From Paraphoma chrysanthemicola (Eukaryota; Ascomycota; Dothideomycetes; Pleosporales; Phaeosphaeriaceae): a stretch of DNA of 64,000 nucleotides. The stretch lies in the NCBI GenBank assembly GCA_020744225.1, contig JAGMWG010000005.1, forward strand, positions 62,001 through 126,000. The letters are read 5' to 3'. How positions within the stretch are numbered: the first letter of the stretch is position 1; each line of letters starts with the position of its first letter. The notes beneath the pieces were generated by a model, which was not told the DNA's origin, searched no databases, and saw only the letters and a list, made by a program, of their open reading frames with translations. Of this stretch, positions 12,301 through 22,973 are shown in pieces. The position numbers and the translations under genes were made by a program.

Positions 12301-13579
12301 TAAAGTCGTTAAAACAATTAATATAATTAAGTACGACTAGAGTAAGAAAGAAACAGAATAGAATGTAGTATCTAACTCTAACAGAGATGTACTTACTTTA
12401 GACGACGAACCCGTAATACAGCTCTCTCGCCTAAACATCTAAGAAGAATCTAATCTAGAGCTACTAATCACCTGCGCTCCTACACTACACTCTAGGACAA
12501 AAGTTAAGACTGTATAGAACGACGCTACAATCTTAGCGCTAGAATTACTACTCTACTACTAAGACGTAGTAAGCTAACTTATATACACTTTACTAGAAAG
12601 TCTAACGTTAAAACGTGAAAATACTACTCTAGTATAACTAAGAGATAGACACGTAATGCCTATATATGTATAGGAAAACGATAAAATATACAGGCACGAC
12701 TAGAAATGTAAGCAGGATACGAAATTAAGAAAATAATTCTTTGAACTTAACCTAGAAAGTAAGGAATTCACAGAATTTACGATAAAAAACAGCTAATAGA
12801 TCTAGAAGAGTTTCCTATAACTTCCTAACATTATAAGAGAAATAAAAGAAGAAGCCAAAGAAAGAGTCTTTCTAGACTAGTGCTATAAAGCCATAAAACA
12901 ATTACTAAACTAGGCAAAAATAGCTAACGATGGTTAAGCACTACTAGTATAATAAGATGAGAATTATAAGACGCCTTGCAACTACGTACCTCTAAGAGAG
13001 AAGAAGAAGCCTTCTTAGCGTAGCAACTAACCTAAACGAAAATTAGAAGAAGAAGACTAGGTAACTAAAGAAAGTAAAGTATACAAAAACGCTAAAAGAG
13101 TTAACAATAACTCTAATAACGTTGTTATTACCCTAAGACTATTATATTTCATAAACCTAAGGAACTTACTCTACGTTAAAATAAGCTATACGGCTTGTAC
13201 ACATAATTAGTGCCTAATACACTACTCTAATAAGAAAGTAACAGGATAGTTTTTAACTAAAAAATCTAAGTGTAAATAGTAGTAGTTTAATTACCCTAAG
13301 AATACGTGTAAATTCTACCTTTAGAATAAATAAGTAACAGACACTTTCCTAGACAGGAACATACAAAAAGAGTAGACGCTTAGAATTCTAATAGTTAATA
13401 GAGAATATCTTAACTAAATATAGTAACTATATATAAATAGAGACTGTATTAAATACTAAGATAATAAGATTATAAACGGGTTTAACAGCAAGAAGTCTTT
13501 TTTAGACCTAAATTAATAGATAAGTAGGAATGTAACAATATTAACTCTGCGCTACTTAATAAACTTCTAATAAAGATTA

Positions 13580-13720
13580 AGAGAGAAAAGATAAAAGTAT
13601 TAATAGATTTAGAATCCGTAGGTAACTGCATATCTCCTAACGCAGTTAAACGAGCTAGCCTTAAGACTAAGTTAAAAGAAAATCTATATTACGTCTAGGT
13701 AGCTACTAGAGAAATAATGC
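13580..13720 (+). pseudogene. Retroelement aspartic protease remnant
   Basis: The frame reads VLIDLESVGNCISPNAV; the active-site triad Asp-Ser-Gly expected after VLI is altered to Asp-Leu-Glu. Position between gag and reverse transcriptase supports the call. Confidence 0.65.
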
Positions 13721-14279
13721 TAGAATAGTTAGTTATAACGTACGAGATAATAACTAACATCTACATTAACAGATACTAGATAAAGGTAACTCTAAACGTT
13801 CTAAGCTTAGCTAGTAAAGATATTATATTAGAGCTTCTCTAGTTAAAGAATATAAACTCTAGAATAAATTAGGTAAATAATACACTATTCTTTAACAGAT
13901 ATGTAGCTGTATATAGACCTTAGCCTACGTATAAGCAGAGTCTAGTAGTAGAAGAGAAAATAATAAATAAGATTACTTTAAATAAGACGCGCTATTAGAA
14001 AAACAGAGTAGTTAGCCTAATAAATAAAATAAAAAAAGCTATACAGGTTACAAAGAAAGAAGATATTCTTTTACTAGTTCTAAAGGTCTACTACTAATAG
14101 AGATACATATTTAAGAAACCTGCAGACTAAGCAGCGTTACTAGAACACAAACTATAGGATTATAAGATTAATCTAGAAGAAGGTAAAGAACTACTCTTCT
14201 TACTAATATACAGACTATTAGAACTTTAACTAAAAGTAGTAAGAGAATATATTAACGAAAACCTAGCTAAAGAATATAT

Positions 14280-15450
14280 CTGCAAATTAGAATTACTAGT
14301 AGAATTTCTTATTCTCTTTGTACTAAAGAAAGATAGAAGTTTACGACTATACGTTAACTATCGCAAATTAAACGTAATAACACGAAAGAATAGATACCTA
14401 CTACTAAATATCTTAGAGCTATAAGACTAACTCTTAAAAGCTAAGATCTTTACCTTACTAGACTTACGTAATAAGTACTACTAAGTTAGAATTAAGAAAG
14501 GAAAAGAATAGAAAACAGCGTTCTAAACAAGATATAGCTACTACGAATACTGCGTTATACTATTTAGATTAACTAACGCTCCTGCAACCTTTTAGGTATT
14601 AATTAACAACGTACTAAGAAAGTACCTTAATATGTTTATTATAGCTTACCTTAACAATATCCTTATATACTTAGAAAATAAGAAAGACTATAAAAAATAC
14701 GTTAAGACAGTACTAGAATACCTTAACAAACATAACCTACGCCTAAAACTATCTAAGTGCAGTTTTTATAAGAAAGAACTAGACTTCCTAGAGTACATAG
14801 TAAGTATCTATAGAGTACAGATTAGTAAAGAAAAGATCTGCACTATTAAAGAATAGGCAGTACTAAGAAACGTTAAAGATATACAATTCTTTCTAGAATT
14901 TACTAACTTTAACAGAACGTTTATTAAAAACTACTTTTAAATTACTATACTACTTACAAGACTTACACAAAAAGAAGTAATATAGAGATAAGGTAAATTA
15001 TAGTAAAAAGTATTTAAATAACTTAAGTAGGTATATATAGAAGAACTAGTACTTAAGATGTTTAAACTAAACAAACTATTCTAGTTAGAAATAGATACTT
15101 CTAACCTAGTAATAGACACTACATAAACATAGCTATATAATAAGAAATAGTACCTAGTAGTGTATTACTCTAAAAAATTTAGTAGAGTAGAAGAAAGATA
15201 CGATATACATAATAAAGAACTACTTACTATAGTAGAAGCACTTAAACACTAGAAGATCTACTTATATAGTAGCTCTAAGCTCAAGATCTTTACAGACTAC
15301 AAAAACCTATAATACTTTATAATAACGAAGATACTTAATAGATAATAAGTTAGATAGTTAGAACTACTAGAGGAACACAAGTTTAAGATTACCTATACTC
15401 TAGGAAAGAATAACAGTAGAGTAGATACTCTAAGCTAACAATACAACATT
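14280..15450 (+). pseudogene. Reverse transcriptase and RNase H remnant
   Basis: Reverse transcriptase blocks appear in order: LRLYVNYRKLN (usual VDYR now VNYR), FTLLDLRNKYY, FRLTNAPATF and YLNNILIY at ~14646. The last is the YxDD active site with both catalytic aspartates changed to asparagine by G-to-A. RNase H follows at ~15070-15440 (LEIDTSNLVIDTT, then YSKKF and FTDYKNL, where the usual TDHKNL His is Tyr). A 74-codon stretch at 14632-14856 is the longest without a stop. Confidence 0.88.
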
Positions 15451-15589
15451 ACAGGCACAAAAACGATTAAGAAAGGCACTATTCTTAAGACTAACAAAGA
15501 TAGATCTCTTAGCGCTGTGATTAAAGTTAATAATATTATAATAATTACTATTAAAGTTCTAGAAGAACTATAAGAAGCTATTATTTAAG

Positions 15590-16400
15590 ATTACTACAAC
15601 GACCTAATCTATAGACATCTAGAAGTATTACGCATAATAGAAATAATATAGTATAACTATAGCTTTAAGAACATAAAGAACAAGATAAGCGCTTACATTA
15701 AAAAATACACTAACTATTAGAAAAATAAGTATAGTACGCACGCACTATATAGAGAAATGCAAGCTCTAGAAATACTAGATAAACTATAGACTAATATCTT
15801 AATAGACTTTATTACAAGACTACTAGAGTTACAGAACTTCGTAACTAACGTTACTTACGATGCTATACTAGTAGTCGTAGACAAGTTTACTAAAGTAATA
15901 GAAGTAATACTCTTTAGGAGAGACTATACAGTAAAATAACTAGACTACGTTATTAACGATAAGGTAATCTACTACTACAGAATCCTAAAGATAATTATAA
16001 GTAACTAAGATAAGCTATTTACGTTAAACTATTAGACTACACTTATAGAAGTAATTAGTATCTAAAGAAAGCTATCTATAGTATACTATCTAGAAACTAA
16101 TAGACAAACAGAAAGAACAAATAGAACACTTAAGGCCTATCTATAAACTTACCTAACTCTAAAACAAGACAACTAGGTATTATTACTACCTACAGCGCAA
16201 TTAGTGTATAATAATAAAATATTAGAGTTAACAGAAAGAACACTGTTCTTTACTAACTATAGAAGACACCTACACTTCTTTAAAAGAACGCTACCTAGCC
16301 TAAATACTAAAGCTGTACTACAGATAGTAAAGAAAATTAAGAGAATATATAAAGAAATGCGAGACTACATTAAGAAGGTATAATACTAAAGTATCTTATA
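15590..16400 (+). pseudogene. Integrase remnant
   Basis: The core reads LIDFITRLLE, VVVDKFTKVIE and later TNRQTERTNRTLKAYL, the conserved end of a Gypsy integrase catalytic domain. Usual aspartate and tryptophan positions are replaced by stops or asparagine. A zinc-binding HHCC relic lies just before it but is badly degraded. Confidence 0.82.
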
Positions 16401-16679
16401 TATTAATAAAAAACAAAAAACAGCTTCTTAGCTAAAAAAGAAGAATAAAGTGTACTTACTTACTAGAAACTTATAAACTAAATGACTAAGTAAGAAACTA
16501 GATTACGTTAAAGTTAGACTGTTTTTAGTTCTTAAGAAAAATAGTCCTGTAATATATATATTAGATCTACCTAAGAACGTAAAAGTATACTCTAGGTTCT
16601 ACATTAAGCTATTAGAACTAGCTAACTCTAATATACTACTACAGTAAACCTTTTACTATGTAACTAAAGAAGAAAATGA

Positions 16680-16845
16680 ATTTGAAGTTAAGAAAATCCT
16701 AGACTACTAAGATACTAAGCGGATTAAGCTGTAAGAATACCTAGTTAAATAGTTAGGATACAATAATACAGAGAATACTTAAGAACTAGAATATAATCTC
16801 TAAAACTGTAAACAACGCATTAAAGAATACTAGAAAAAGATAAAA
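16680..16845 (+). pseudogene. C-terminal chromodomain remnant
   Basis: Reads FEVKKILDY, then EYLVK, LGYNNTENT and ELEYNL with stops at the aromatic positions; spacing matches the chromodomain fold (E-VEKIL ... YLVKW-GY-N-TWEP). This places the element among chromoviruses, whose integrases use the chromodomain to find modified histone H3. Confidence 0.8.
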
Positions 16846-16865
16846 TAAAATTCTAACTACTAATC

Positions 16866-17468
16866 TTACGAATTAATGCTAACTACTAGTGCGATACTAC
16901 TAGCGTTCTCTAACTTCTAGAAATCTAGAGAGAACTTCTTAAAGGCTCTCTAAGTAGTAGGCGATAACTGTAAAGATAAACTAGTAAAAGAACTATTAAA
17001 CGTTATAGTCTCTGTAGCCTCCTATTCCTCTAGTTCCTAGATATTTTACTTCTCTACGGTAATTGTATTATTAGCGCAACGATCTAACAAATCTATTTAT
17101 TGCTGTAACTGCTCTTCTTTTACTTACGCAACACGTAACTCCTTAAGAGCTGCTTTATGTGCCTTAAAAGCAGCTCCCTACTTATTATGTAATTCTTATA
17201 TTTATTTCTTTAACTTTTTCTTCTCTGCTACTAGCTGCTTAAATTTAGATTATATAACTTTAACGTTATAATGCTAGCTAAGTTAATTACAGACGTTGTA
17301 TTTTCCTAAATAAATATAAACCTAATAAACGTAGTTCTTTACAACACAAGTTAAATATTTCTGCACTATCTCTTTGCTAAAAACGTTAATAAAATTTGTA
17401 AGGTCGTAACGTTGTAAGGTACTTTTAGCTAGAGGTTTCTTAGGTTGTAAAGTAGGCTGCTTAGGCAT
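16866..17468 (-). pseudogene. Decayed antisense frame of ~200 codons in the retrotransposon
   Basis: On the strand opposite to pol, one frame runs from an ATG (17468) to TAA (16866) with no frameshift. It is broken only by TAG/TAA codons at sites where CAG, CAA or TGG would be expected. It starts MPKQPTLQPKKPLAKSTLQR and its middle is lysine/glutamate/leucine-rich (KFKQLVAEKKKLKK, KAALKELRVA, KEEQLQQ), suggestive of a coiled coil. I do not recognise the family. It lies between the chromodomain and the purine tract, where Gypsy elements sometimes carry extra genes. Coding status is inferred. Confidence 0.5.
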
Positions 17469-17565
17469 AATAGAACGAACGAAGGCTAACGGTCTCTTAT
17501 AACGCGGGTACTACTTAGTTATAAAGTAGGCTAAGCTACGATTACGTAACTTAAGAATAAGTCTT

Positions 17566-17580
17566 AAAGAAAGAAGAGAA
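17566..17580 (+). other. Polypurine tract of the retrotransposon
   Basis: Fifteen consecutive purines (AAAGAAAGAAGAGAA) ending three bases before the 3' LTR, the expected site and composition for plus-strand priming. Confidence 0.75.
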
Positions 17581-17583
17581 TAG

Positions 17584-18085
17584 TGTTATAGTTACCTTAG
17601 AAAGCAGACTAGAAGCAGCTAATTATACTCTAATTAGACGCTAATGAGTTGCTAATAAGAAGCTTATAGAAACTAACTATTAATGCTGCGCCGCAGAGCT
17701 ACAGGTTACGTAACTTAATTAGTACGCTAGACTATGTTAGGTACTAAGTAAGCTAAGCAGACTAAGCACTAAGCAGTACTAATTATACTAATTAACTAAG
17801 CACAACGTGCTTAGTTATCTAGCCTCTCTTAGTATATAGATACAGATAATAAGCTTCTATAGCTTATTGTGTTTAACTTAGTATTTAATCTATAACTAGT
17901 TACTATTTGCACTCAACTTATAGTTCTCTCTATCTATATTAGTGTAACTCTCTACTCTTAATTATTGTTCTCTTAATCTGTCTTATTAGCAATCTCGTCT
18001 AATTCTTCCTAACACTCTATCTCTAAGAACTAACTATAGAACCTTAAGCACACGAAGCCTACTTCTAACTTTAGGTCTCTTTACA
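17584..18085 (+). repeat. 3' long terminal repeat (502 bp)
   Basis: Begins TGTTATAG, ends TCTTTACA. Compared with the 5' LTR nearly all differences are C-to-T or G-to-A and most are in this copy (for example TCAG to TTAG, CTGAG to CTAAG), though a few go the other way, so both copies were hit independently. Confidence 0.95.
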
Positions 18086-18090
18086 AACAG
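18086..18090. repeat. Target-site duplication AACAG, right copy
   Basis: Identical to 10914-10918. Confidence 0.95.
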
Positions 18091-19000
18091 CTAGACGAAT
18101 AACAAGCTTAGAGTAGAGTAGCTAAAGCACTTTAACACTTACACGAAGACTCACGTTATTAGTGCGTAGTACCTGCTTATTCTTAATAGCTATAAGAGCT
18201 ACTATTCTCTTAAGTTTTAAGAGCTCTGTAAGAAGAACAATATCTATGCGCTCTGTATACTGCCTTACTTATCTTACCTACTACAGCTACTTAACGTTAG
18301 CTGCTTCTTGCTGTTAAAGCGCGTATACAGCCGTAAGGTTAAGGCTCTAATCTGCTACTATATTAACTATATTACTAAGCTCGAATTTCTGCTAGCCTTT
18401 AAAGCAGCCTTTAATCGCGCATTTACAATAGCTAATATCTACTTAGTCTTTTAAGGCGCAGGCCTTATACCTCTCTAGCTAGACGCTGTCTTGTTAAAGC
18501 TAGATATGCAGCTATGTACACCTACACCTACTGCTCTGCTAGAGGCTCTCTAGCAGACTCATACGCTAAGCAACGTACGTAAGCTTAAGGCTTAATTAAC
18601 GTTAATTTGTAAGCGTGTAAGAAAGCACAAGAGCTTATTACCTGCCTTAATTATTAAGGCGATTAGCTAGCTTAAGAAAGGAGCTAAGATTATAATGCTC
18701 TTAGCTAAGCTAATGCGCGATTAGATTACCAGCCTTAAGAAGGCTAACGAGGCAGCGTTAAAGCGAAAGCAGCGCAAGAAAAAGCGCATACAGAAGCAGA
18801 GAGTCTTAACAAAGGAAGCTAGAGAGGATATAATTGCTTAACGTGAGGCTGATTAGTAGATTGCTCGTAAAGAGCGTCAAGGTAGAGAGCAATTAGGCCT
18901 CAGCCGCCAGGCTCTCGCGCGCTGCAGCAGGTGTAGGAAGCTTGAGCACAACGCTCGTACGTGTAAAAAAGACTTTGTAGATACTACTTAATCTATTGTA
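18086..19000 (+). pseudogene. Pogo/Fot1-like transposase, 3' half, decayed
   Basis: Resumes the DDE domain after the retrotransposon: a frame with [16 protein letters not shown], then LLQLLNVSCFLLLKRVY (normally LLQPLDVGxFGPLK, the second catalytic Asp now Asn) and a basic C-terminal region (KRKQRKKKRIQKQR) near 18760-18800. Stops at several expected Trp/Gln positions. Confidence 0.85.
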
Positions 19001-19056
19001 TTACTATTAATATACTACTATCTATTATAGTTGAGTTGTACGCTCAAAGAGGCGCG

Positions 19057-19112
19057 CAAAGTTAGTAGGGCGCGTCACTCGCTTATACGCGTCACTCGCT
19101 TATAAAACACGT
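19057..19112 (-). repeat. Right terminal inverted repeat of the Pogo-type element
   Basis: Reverse complement of 10089-10144 with three transitions. The two inner 14-mers are kept at 19088-19101 and 19071-19084. Confidence 0.93.
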
Positions 19113-19114
19113 TA

Positions 19115-19420
19115 CTCAAATCTCCGCTTATTAGTGAAGCAGGTTCATCACATTTTTAGGAAGTAGCTGTCACTGGTTACTATCTTCGAGATGCGACAGA
19201 AGCATGAAGCGTAACTGATAGGTGGTCGCGACCGATCGTACAGGTTTCGGGCCAGCAAAGTTACGGCAGTCCACATATTGCTTGCGTTATGCGTATGTTT
19301 AGGCATGCATGAAACCAGTCTCCTTCAAAAGCAAATTTATGGCTGTGTGTACTTTCACGACGTATTTTCCTTGTTCATTTGCGTAAGCCTCGATGCAATC
19401 AGATCCATGACCGCCACCAC
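19115..19420. other. Short intergenic stretch, nothing seen
   Basis: Base composition returns to normal immediately after the transposon; contains the 3' flank of the dioxygenase gene. Confidence 0.5.
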
Positions 19421-20696
19421 CTACAGCGCCCCAAAGGCCTCCCTACGACTCTTACTCTCTGGATCAAAGAACGGTTTTTCACCAAGACTCACGACCCTGT
19501 TTCCCTGCCTTTTACCTTCATAGTCGTTCGTCGCTGTATGGAACACACTTCTGTTGTCCCAGATTGCCAAATCATCCTTATTCCACCGGAACCTGACTTG
19601 CAAATCATGATTTTCAGCAATGATTTGCAGGAAATACGCTTTCAAAATATCGCTCTCGCGCTCACTCACACCATCAATCCATCCGTGCTCGACTTGATGC
19701 GCAGCCCCAAACAAGCTCTTCCAGCCTGTGACAGGGTTTGTACGCACAACAGGATGCGAAGCGCGGAAGTCTAACCCAGTGTTCTCGGGAGCTCCGCGTT
19801 CGTTGTCAATCAGCTCGGCTCCAAATTCGCGAGCGACGCGGTTGAAATTTGGCTGATGGTGCGTTGCTGTTAATGTCTCCGCGAAGGCTTTGAAGGCCGG
19901 AGAAAGCCGGTCGTATGCTTCGTAGCCGGAAGCCCACAAAGTGTCGCCTCCTGAGCCATCAGTTGGCAGAGTGTGGATTTTAAGGATCGCATAGTCCGAA
20001 GGAATGCGCTCGAACGTTATGCTGTACAGGACATCAGTCGCATTGGTGTCGTGTGGGTATTTGAGAATGAACGTACTCAGCGTGCCAGCCTTCACTTGCC
20101 AGACGCTTGGTGTTGTAGCCGAAACGGTCTTTGTAGTATGTACGATTTTGCTACCCATCGTCAACTTCGACCCTGGGCATTCTTCTAGCTTGTTCCAGCG
20201 AGTAACATACTTCTGAAGATATCACAGACACTTCATCGTCCAGCTTTCCATTCTCATCTACTGCGATACCACGCTTACTGTTGCTTGAAGCATGACGATG
20301 TAATTTCGAGGTCTCGGGCTTGCCAGTGAGCTCGCCTAACTTTTGGCCAAGTACCTTCTGGGCCTCGATGGTGAGGTCCTGGTTGCGGAAAAACACGACA
20401 CCTCGTTGAGATACTGAATGCGTTAGTACCCTTGGGCTCTTGTCACCGTATTGGAAGGTACCTAGGATGGCGAGATCTCGAAATTTGTTGTCGTCCTCCA
20501 AAATTTCACTTATTTGCAAATTCGTGAACTCCTCGCCAATTACAGGTGTGACTGCGATGTGATCATACTGGTCAAGTGACCCTGAGGACTTTAATGGTAC
20601 AGCAAGGCGTATGCCGCTCTCTTGTTTTGAGCGTACTTTGCTGGGAGTTTCTGCTGAATGAATAGCAAGATCTACATCAGCCGCAGGAGGAGCCAT
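19421..20696 (-). CDS. TauD/TfdA-family alpha-ketoglutarate dioxygenase, 386 aa
   Basis: Fe(II)/2-oxoglutarate-dependent oxygenase; relatives release sulfite from taurine and other sulfonates. Three exons: 20696-20211, 20150-20077, 20021-19421. The two introns (59 and 55 nt) restore SEGWHADITFERIPSDYAIL, which holds the iron-binding His-X-Asp; without splicing this motif is lost. The distal His is in NRSVFHTATNDY and the 2-oxoglutarate-binding Arg in GNRVVSLGE near the C-terminus. QRGVVFFRNQDL is the usual N-terminal family block. Length matches fungal homologues. The chosen ATG gives MAPPAADVDL; no ATG precedes it in frame. Substrate could be taurine, another sulfonate or an unrelated acid. 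Confidence 0.93.
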
Positions 20697-20774
20697 GGCC
20701 TTTCGAGTCGTATATCGAGATTGAAGAGACTTTTGAAGGATTGTTTGATTGTAGGTATAACTCAAGCCCCGCCA

Positions 20775-20784
20775 CTTATTTATA
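20775..20784 (-). promoter_or_regulatory. TATA box of the TauD-family gene
   Basis: TATAAATAAG on the minus strand, about 80 bp before the ATG. Confidence 0.5.
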
Positions 20785-22874
20785 CTCCAGTTCCTACTTG
20801 TTACCCTCGCTTCTTTCTAAGGTACTCCGCATTGCTCAGCTAACGGGAGTATTACGTGCTCAAGTTGAGGGTCTTGAGGTAATCCAGATGGGCCATTTTA
20901 GCAATTTCAAACCTCGTGTAATTGGCGGGATACATACGTGCAAGCAATGGGGGATGCTCTGAGTGTGGCACGCCATAGCTACGGAGCTATGTCGCAAGCG
21001 ATGGCGTTCTCGCGTCAGCATCGCGGAACGCACTGGGTACTGTACTGTGCTCTTCAAAACACTTCAAGCAATTACATAAAGAGAATAAAAGAGATTTCGA
21101 ATACAGTCAGGCAACACTTTTCATGTTCTACAGACCATTGCTTGAGCTTTCAATGCCTACATTTCTGGCCACGATAGCTGTGTCGCTCTGTCAACGAAGA
21201 ACATAGCTCGTACGAACCTGTACGATTCATATTTGGACATAAGGGACACGACAAGCCTATATGTGTATATAGTGAGACAACATTGCGCATTCAAAATTCA
21301 GGGGCAGATCAATAGTCAAAGAGTACACGGCAGCTGGCTCAGTATTGGTACGGTATATCTAGGAGACAGTTCTTAGCATTCGTCCACTCTAGCTAGGTAG
21401 CCTTTCTATTTGTTGTTGTAACTCTACCTTGCGCACTCCAACATCGAAATGTGTCCAGAGCGATCACTGTTGTGGTTGACCGTGACTCACTATATTGACT
21501 CCAGATATATGTCGAGGTCTTTGGTGCTTTCTGGCTGAAACAAGAGCATCGCGACAAATTCAGTGAACGAGGTCGCGCGGGCCGCTTCAACTTCCACAAT
21601 GATGACGCATGTGTCCAATGATTCCCGTTCTTTGGCCTATATCTTCTCTTCTGATGTTCATCTTGAGACGGACTCTTCGAATTGTTTACCATTGACGCAA
21701 TTGCCATAATACAAAAGGCTCCATTATCAAAATACTAAATCCACGCAGAGAAGCTCAAATCAAAAACAAACTCATGCGTCCATCTCAGCTAGCAACAAGA
21801 CAGTCACAGCTGACGATATAAATTTATTTGCAAACTCATTTGCAAAGAGAACAAGCTATTCTGGTGTTCGTGGTAGGCCATAGGCCAGGAATCGGGGATA
21901 GCACTGTGTGCAGGTGAGCGACTCTGCACGACCCGCGATCGCGCAAGTGGAAAACTCAGCTTGGAGTAATCTGGAAGACAATATTGTCAGCCGGGCGTCG
22001 TCTCAAACGAAGAAAGGTGCCTTTCTTCGGCCTCCGCCTTCAAGATTTGCCCATCGTGATGGATGTGTATGCACGCGCCTCCTTGGATCGACACTGAGGT
22101 ACATACCTAGGCGACGCGCCCAATCTATCACAGGTGCATTTCAAGCAGTTGGCTTTCTTGAGCTTTCACCAGAGAAGGACCATTGTTATGGTACTTACAT
22201 CCTCTGAAGCATATGCTAAATCGCGAGGCACGGAGCGTGCGCAGGGCGCCGGTGTTCGTCCCGCTACTGTAAGTGAAGTTAAGTTAGCGCCCGTCACCTC
22301 GTGTCCGGTCAGCTCGACTAAAGCTTCCCCACCATGCTGACACCGCTCAGCTCAGCCCCCAAACATGAACGTTGATCAACGAACAGTTTCGGACCTTTCG
22401 ACTGTGTTAAGCACCGTGGCAACGCCTGGCGGTGTGCCGACACACGTCCTCTGGTCCACAAACCAACGTGGCTTGAGCTGAAGTGTGGAGACATCGGCGA
22501 GCCGAGCCGAGTGCCCGCCAATGACCCTTCCAATGGTTCGTGCATATCGCAGGATCTGGACACATACTTCTCAGCTCGCATCAGCTAGAATGGCTCCGTT
22601 CCACGAGAGCGCTGCTCTAGGTAGCCACGCTGACATTCACGCGATGGGCCCGCGTCTTTAATTCCAGCTTCCAATAAAGCAACGGATTCGAGACCTGGTT
22701 TCAATCCCTACAAGTGATAGACCGCGGTATCATGCGTGTCAACTGCATTTGAAAACGCCTTTGGCCTTGGACAAACATTGCTGAAGGCCGAGCCCACCCT
22801 AACACAGCTAGAGGGTGCACTACATGACAAAAAGATATGCGTATGAGTTGGGTAAATACGAGGCCGACGAGGCA

Positions 22875-22880
22875 TATAAA
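22875..22880 (+). promoter_or_regulatory. TATA box of the tyrosinase gene
   Basis: TATAAA 94 bp before the ATG at 22974. Its place favours that ATG over the in-frame one at 22824, which would lie upstream of the box. Confidence 0.5.
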
Positions 22881-22973
22881 GAGCCCTGGAATGCTTCCGA
22901 ACGAGCTCAGGGTTTATCAAGTGTTATCAAGCCCGCAGAACCAGAACAATCAACATTCATACGATTGGCCATC

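Larger units (their letters stand above)
10919..18085 (+). mobile_element. Ty3/Gypsy chromovirus LTR retrotransposon, RIP-inactivated
   Basis: Full-length element of 7167 bp: LTR (502 bp), 6163-bp internal region, LTR (502 bp), flanked by the 5-bp repeat AACAG. Domain order gag, protease, reverse transcriptase, RNase H, integrase, chromodomain is that of Ty3/Gypsy chromoviruses. Sense frames are broken by dozens of TAG and TAA codons at places where Trp, Gln or Arg would be expected, while TGA stops are nearly absent and indels are few. That is mutation by C-to-T/G-to-A transition, not random decay. No intact gene remains. A purine tract (17566-17580) precedes the 3' LTR; I could not identify a tRNA primer site after the 5' LTR. 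Confidence 0.95.
10087..19114 (+). mobile_element. Fot1/Pogo-type TIR transposon, inactivated, split by a nested LTR retrotransposon
   Basis: Bounded by TA dinucleotides at 10087-10088 and 19113-19114, the target duplication typical of the Tc1/mariner-Pogo superfamily. Terminal inverted repeats of 56 bp start ACGTGTTTTATAAG at each end. Removing the nested element (10919-18090) leaves about 1.85 kb, the normal size for this group. Both halves of the transposase are recognisable but carry many stops. The order of events is clear: the TIR element was there first, and the Gypsy element landed inside its transposase gene. Confidence 0.93.
20697..22973. other. 2.3-kb intergenic region between divergent genes
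   Basis: Separates the dioxygenase (minus) from the tyrosinase (plus) and contains both promoters. No coding unit, RNA gene or repeat recognised inside it. Confidence 0.5.
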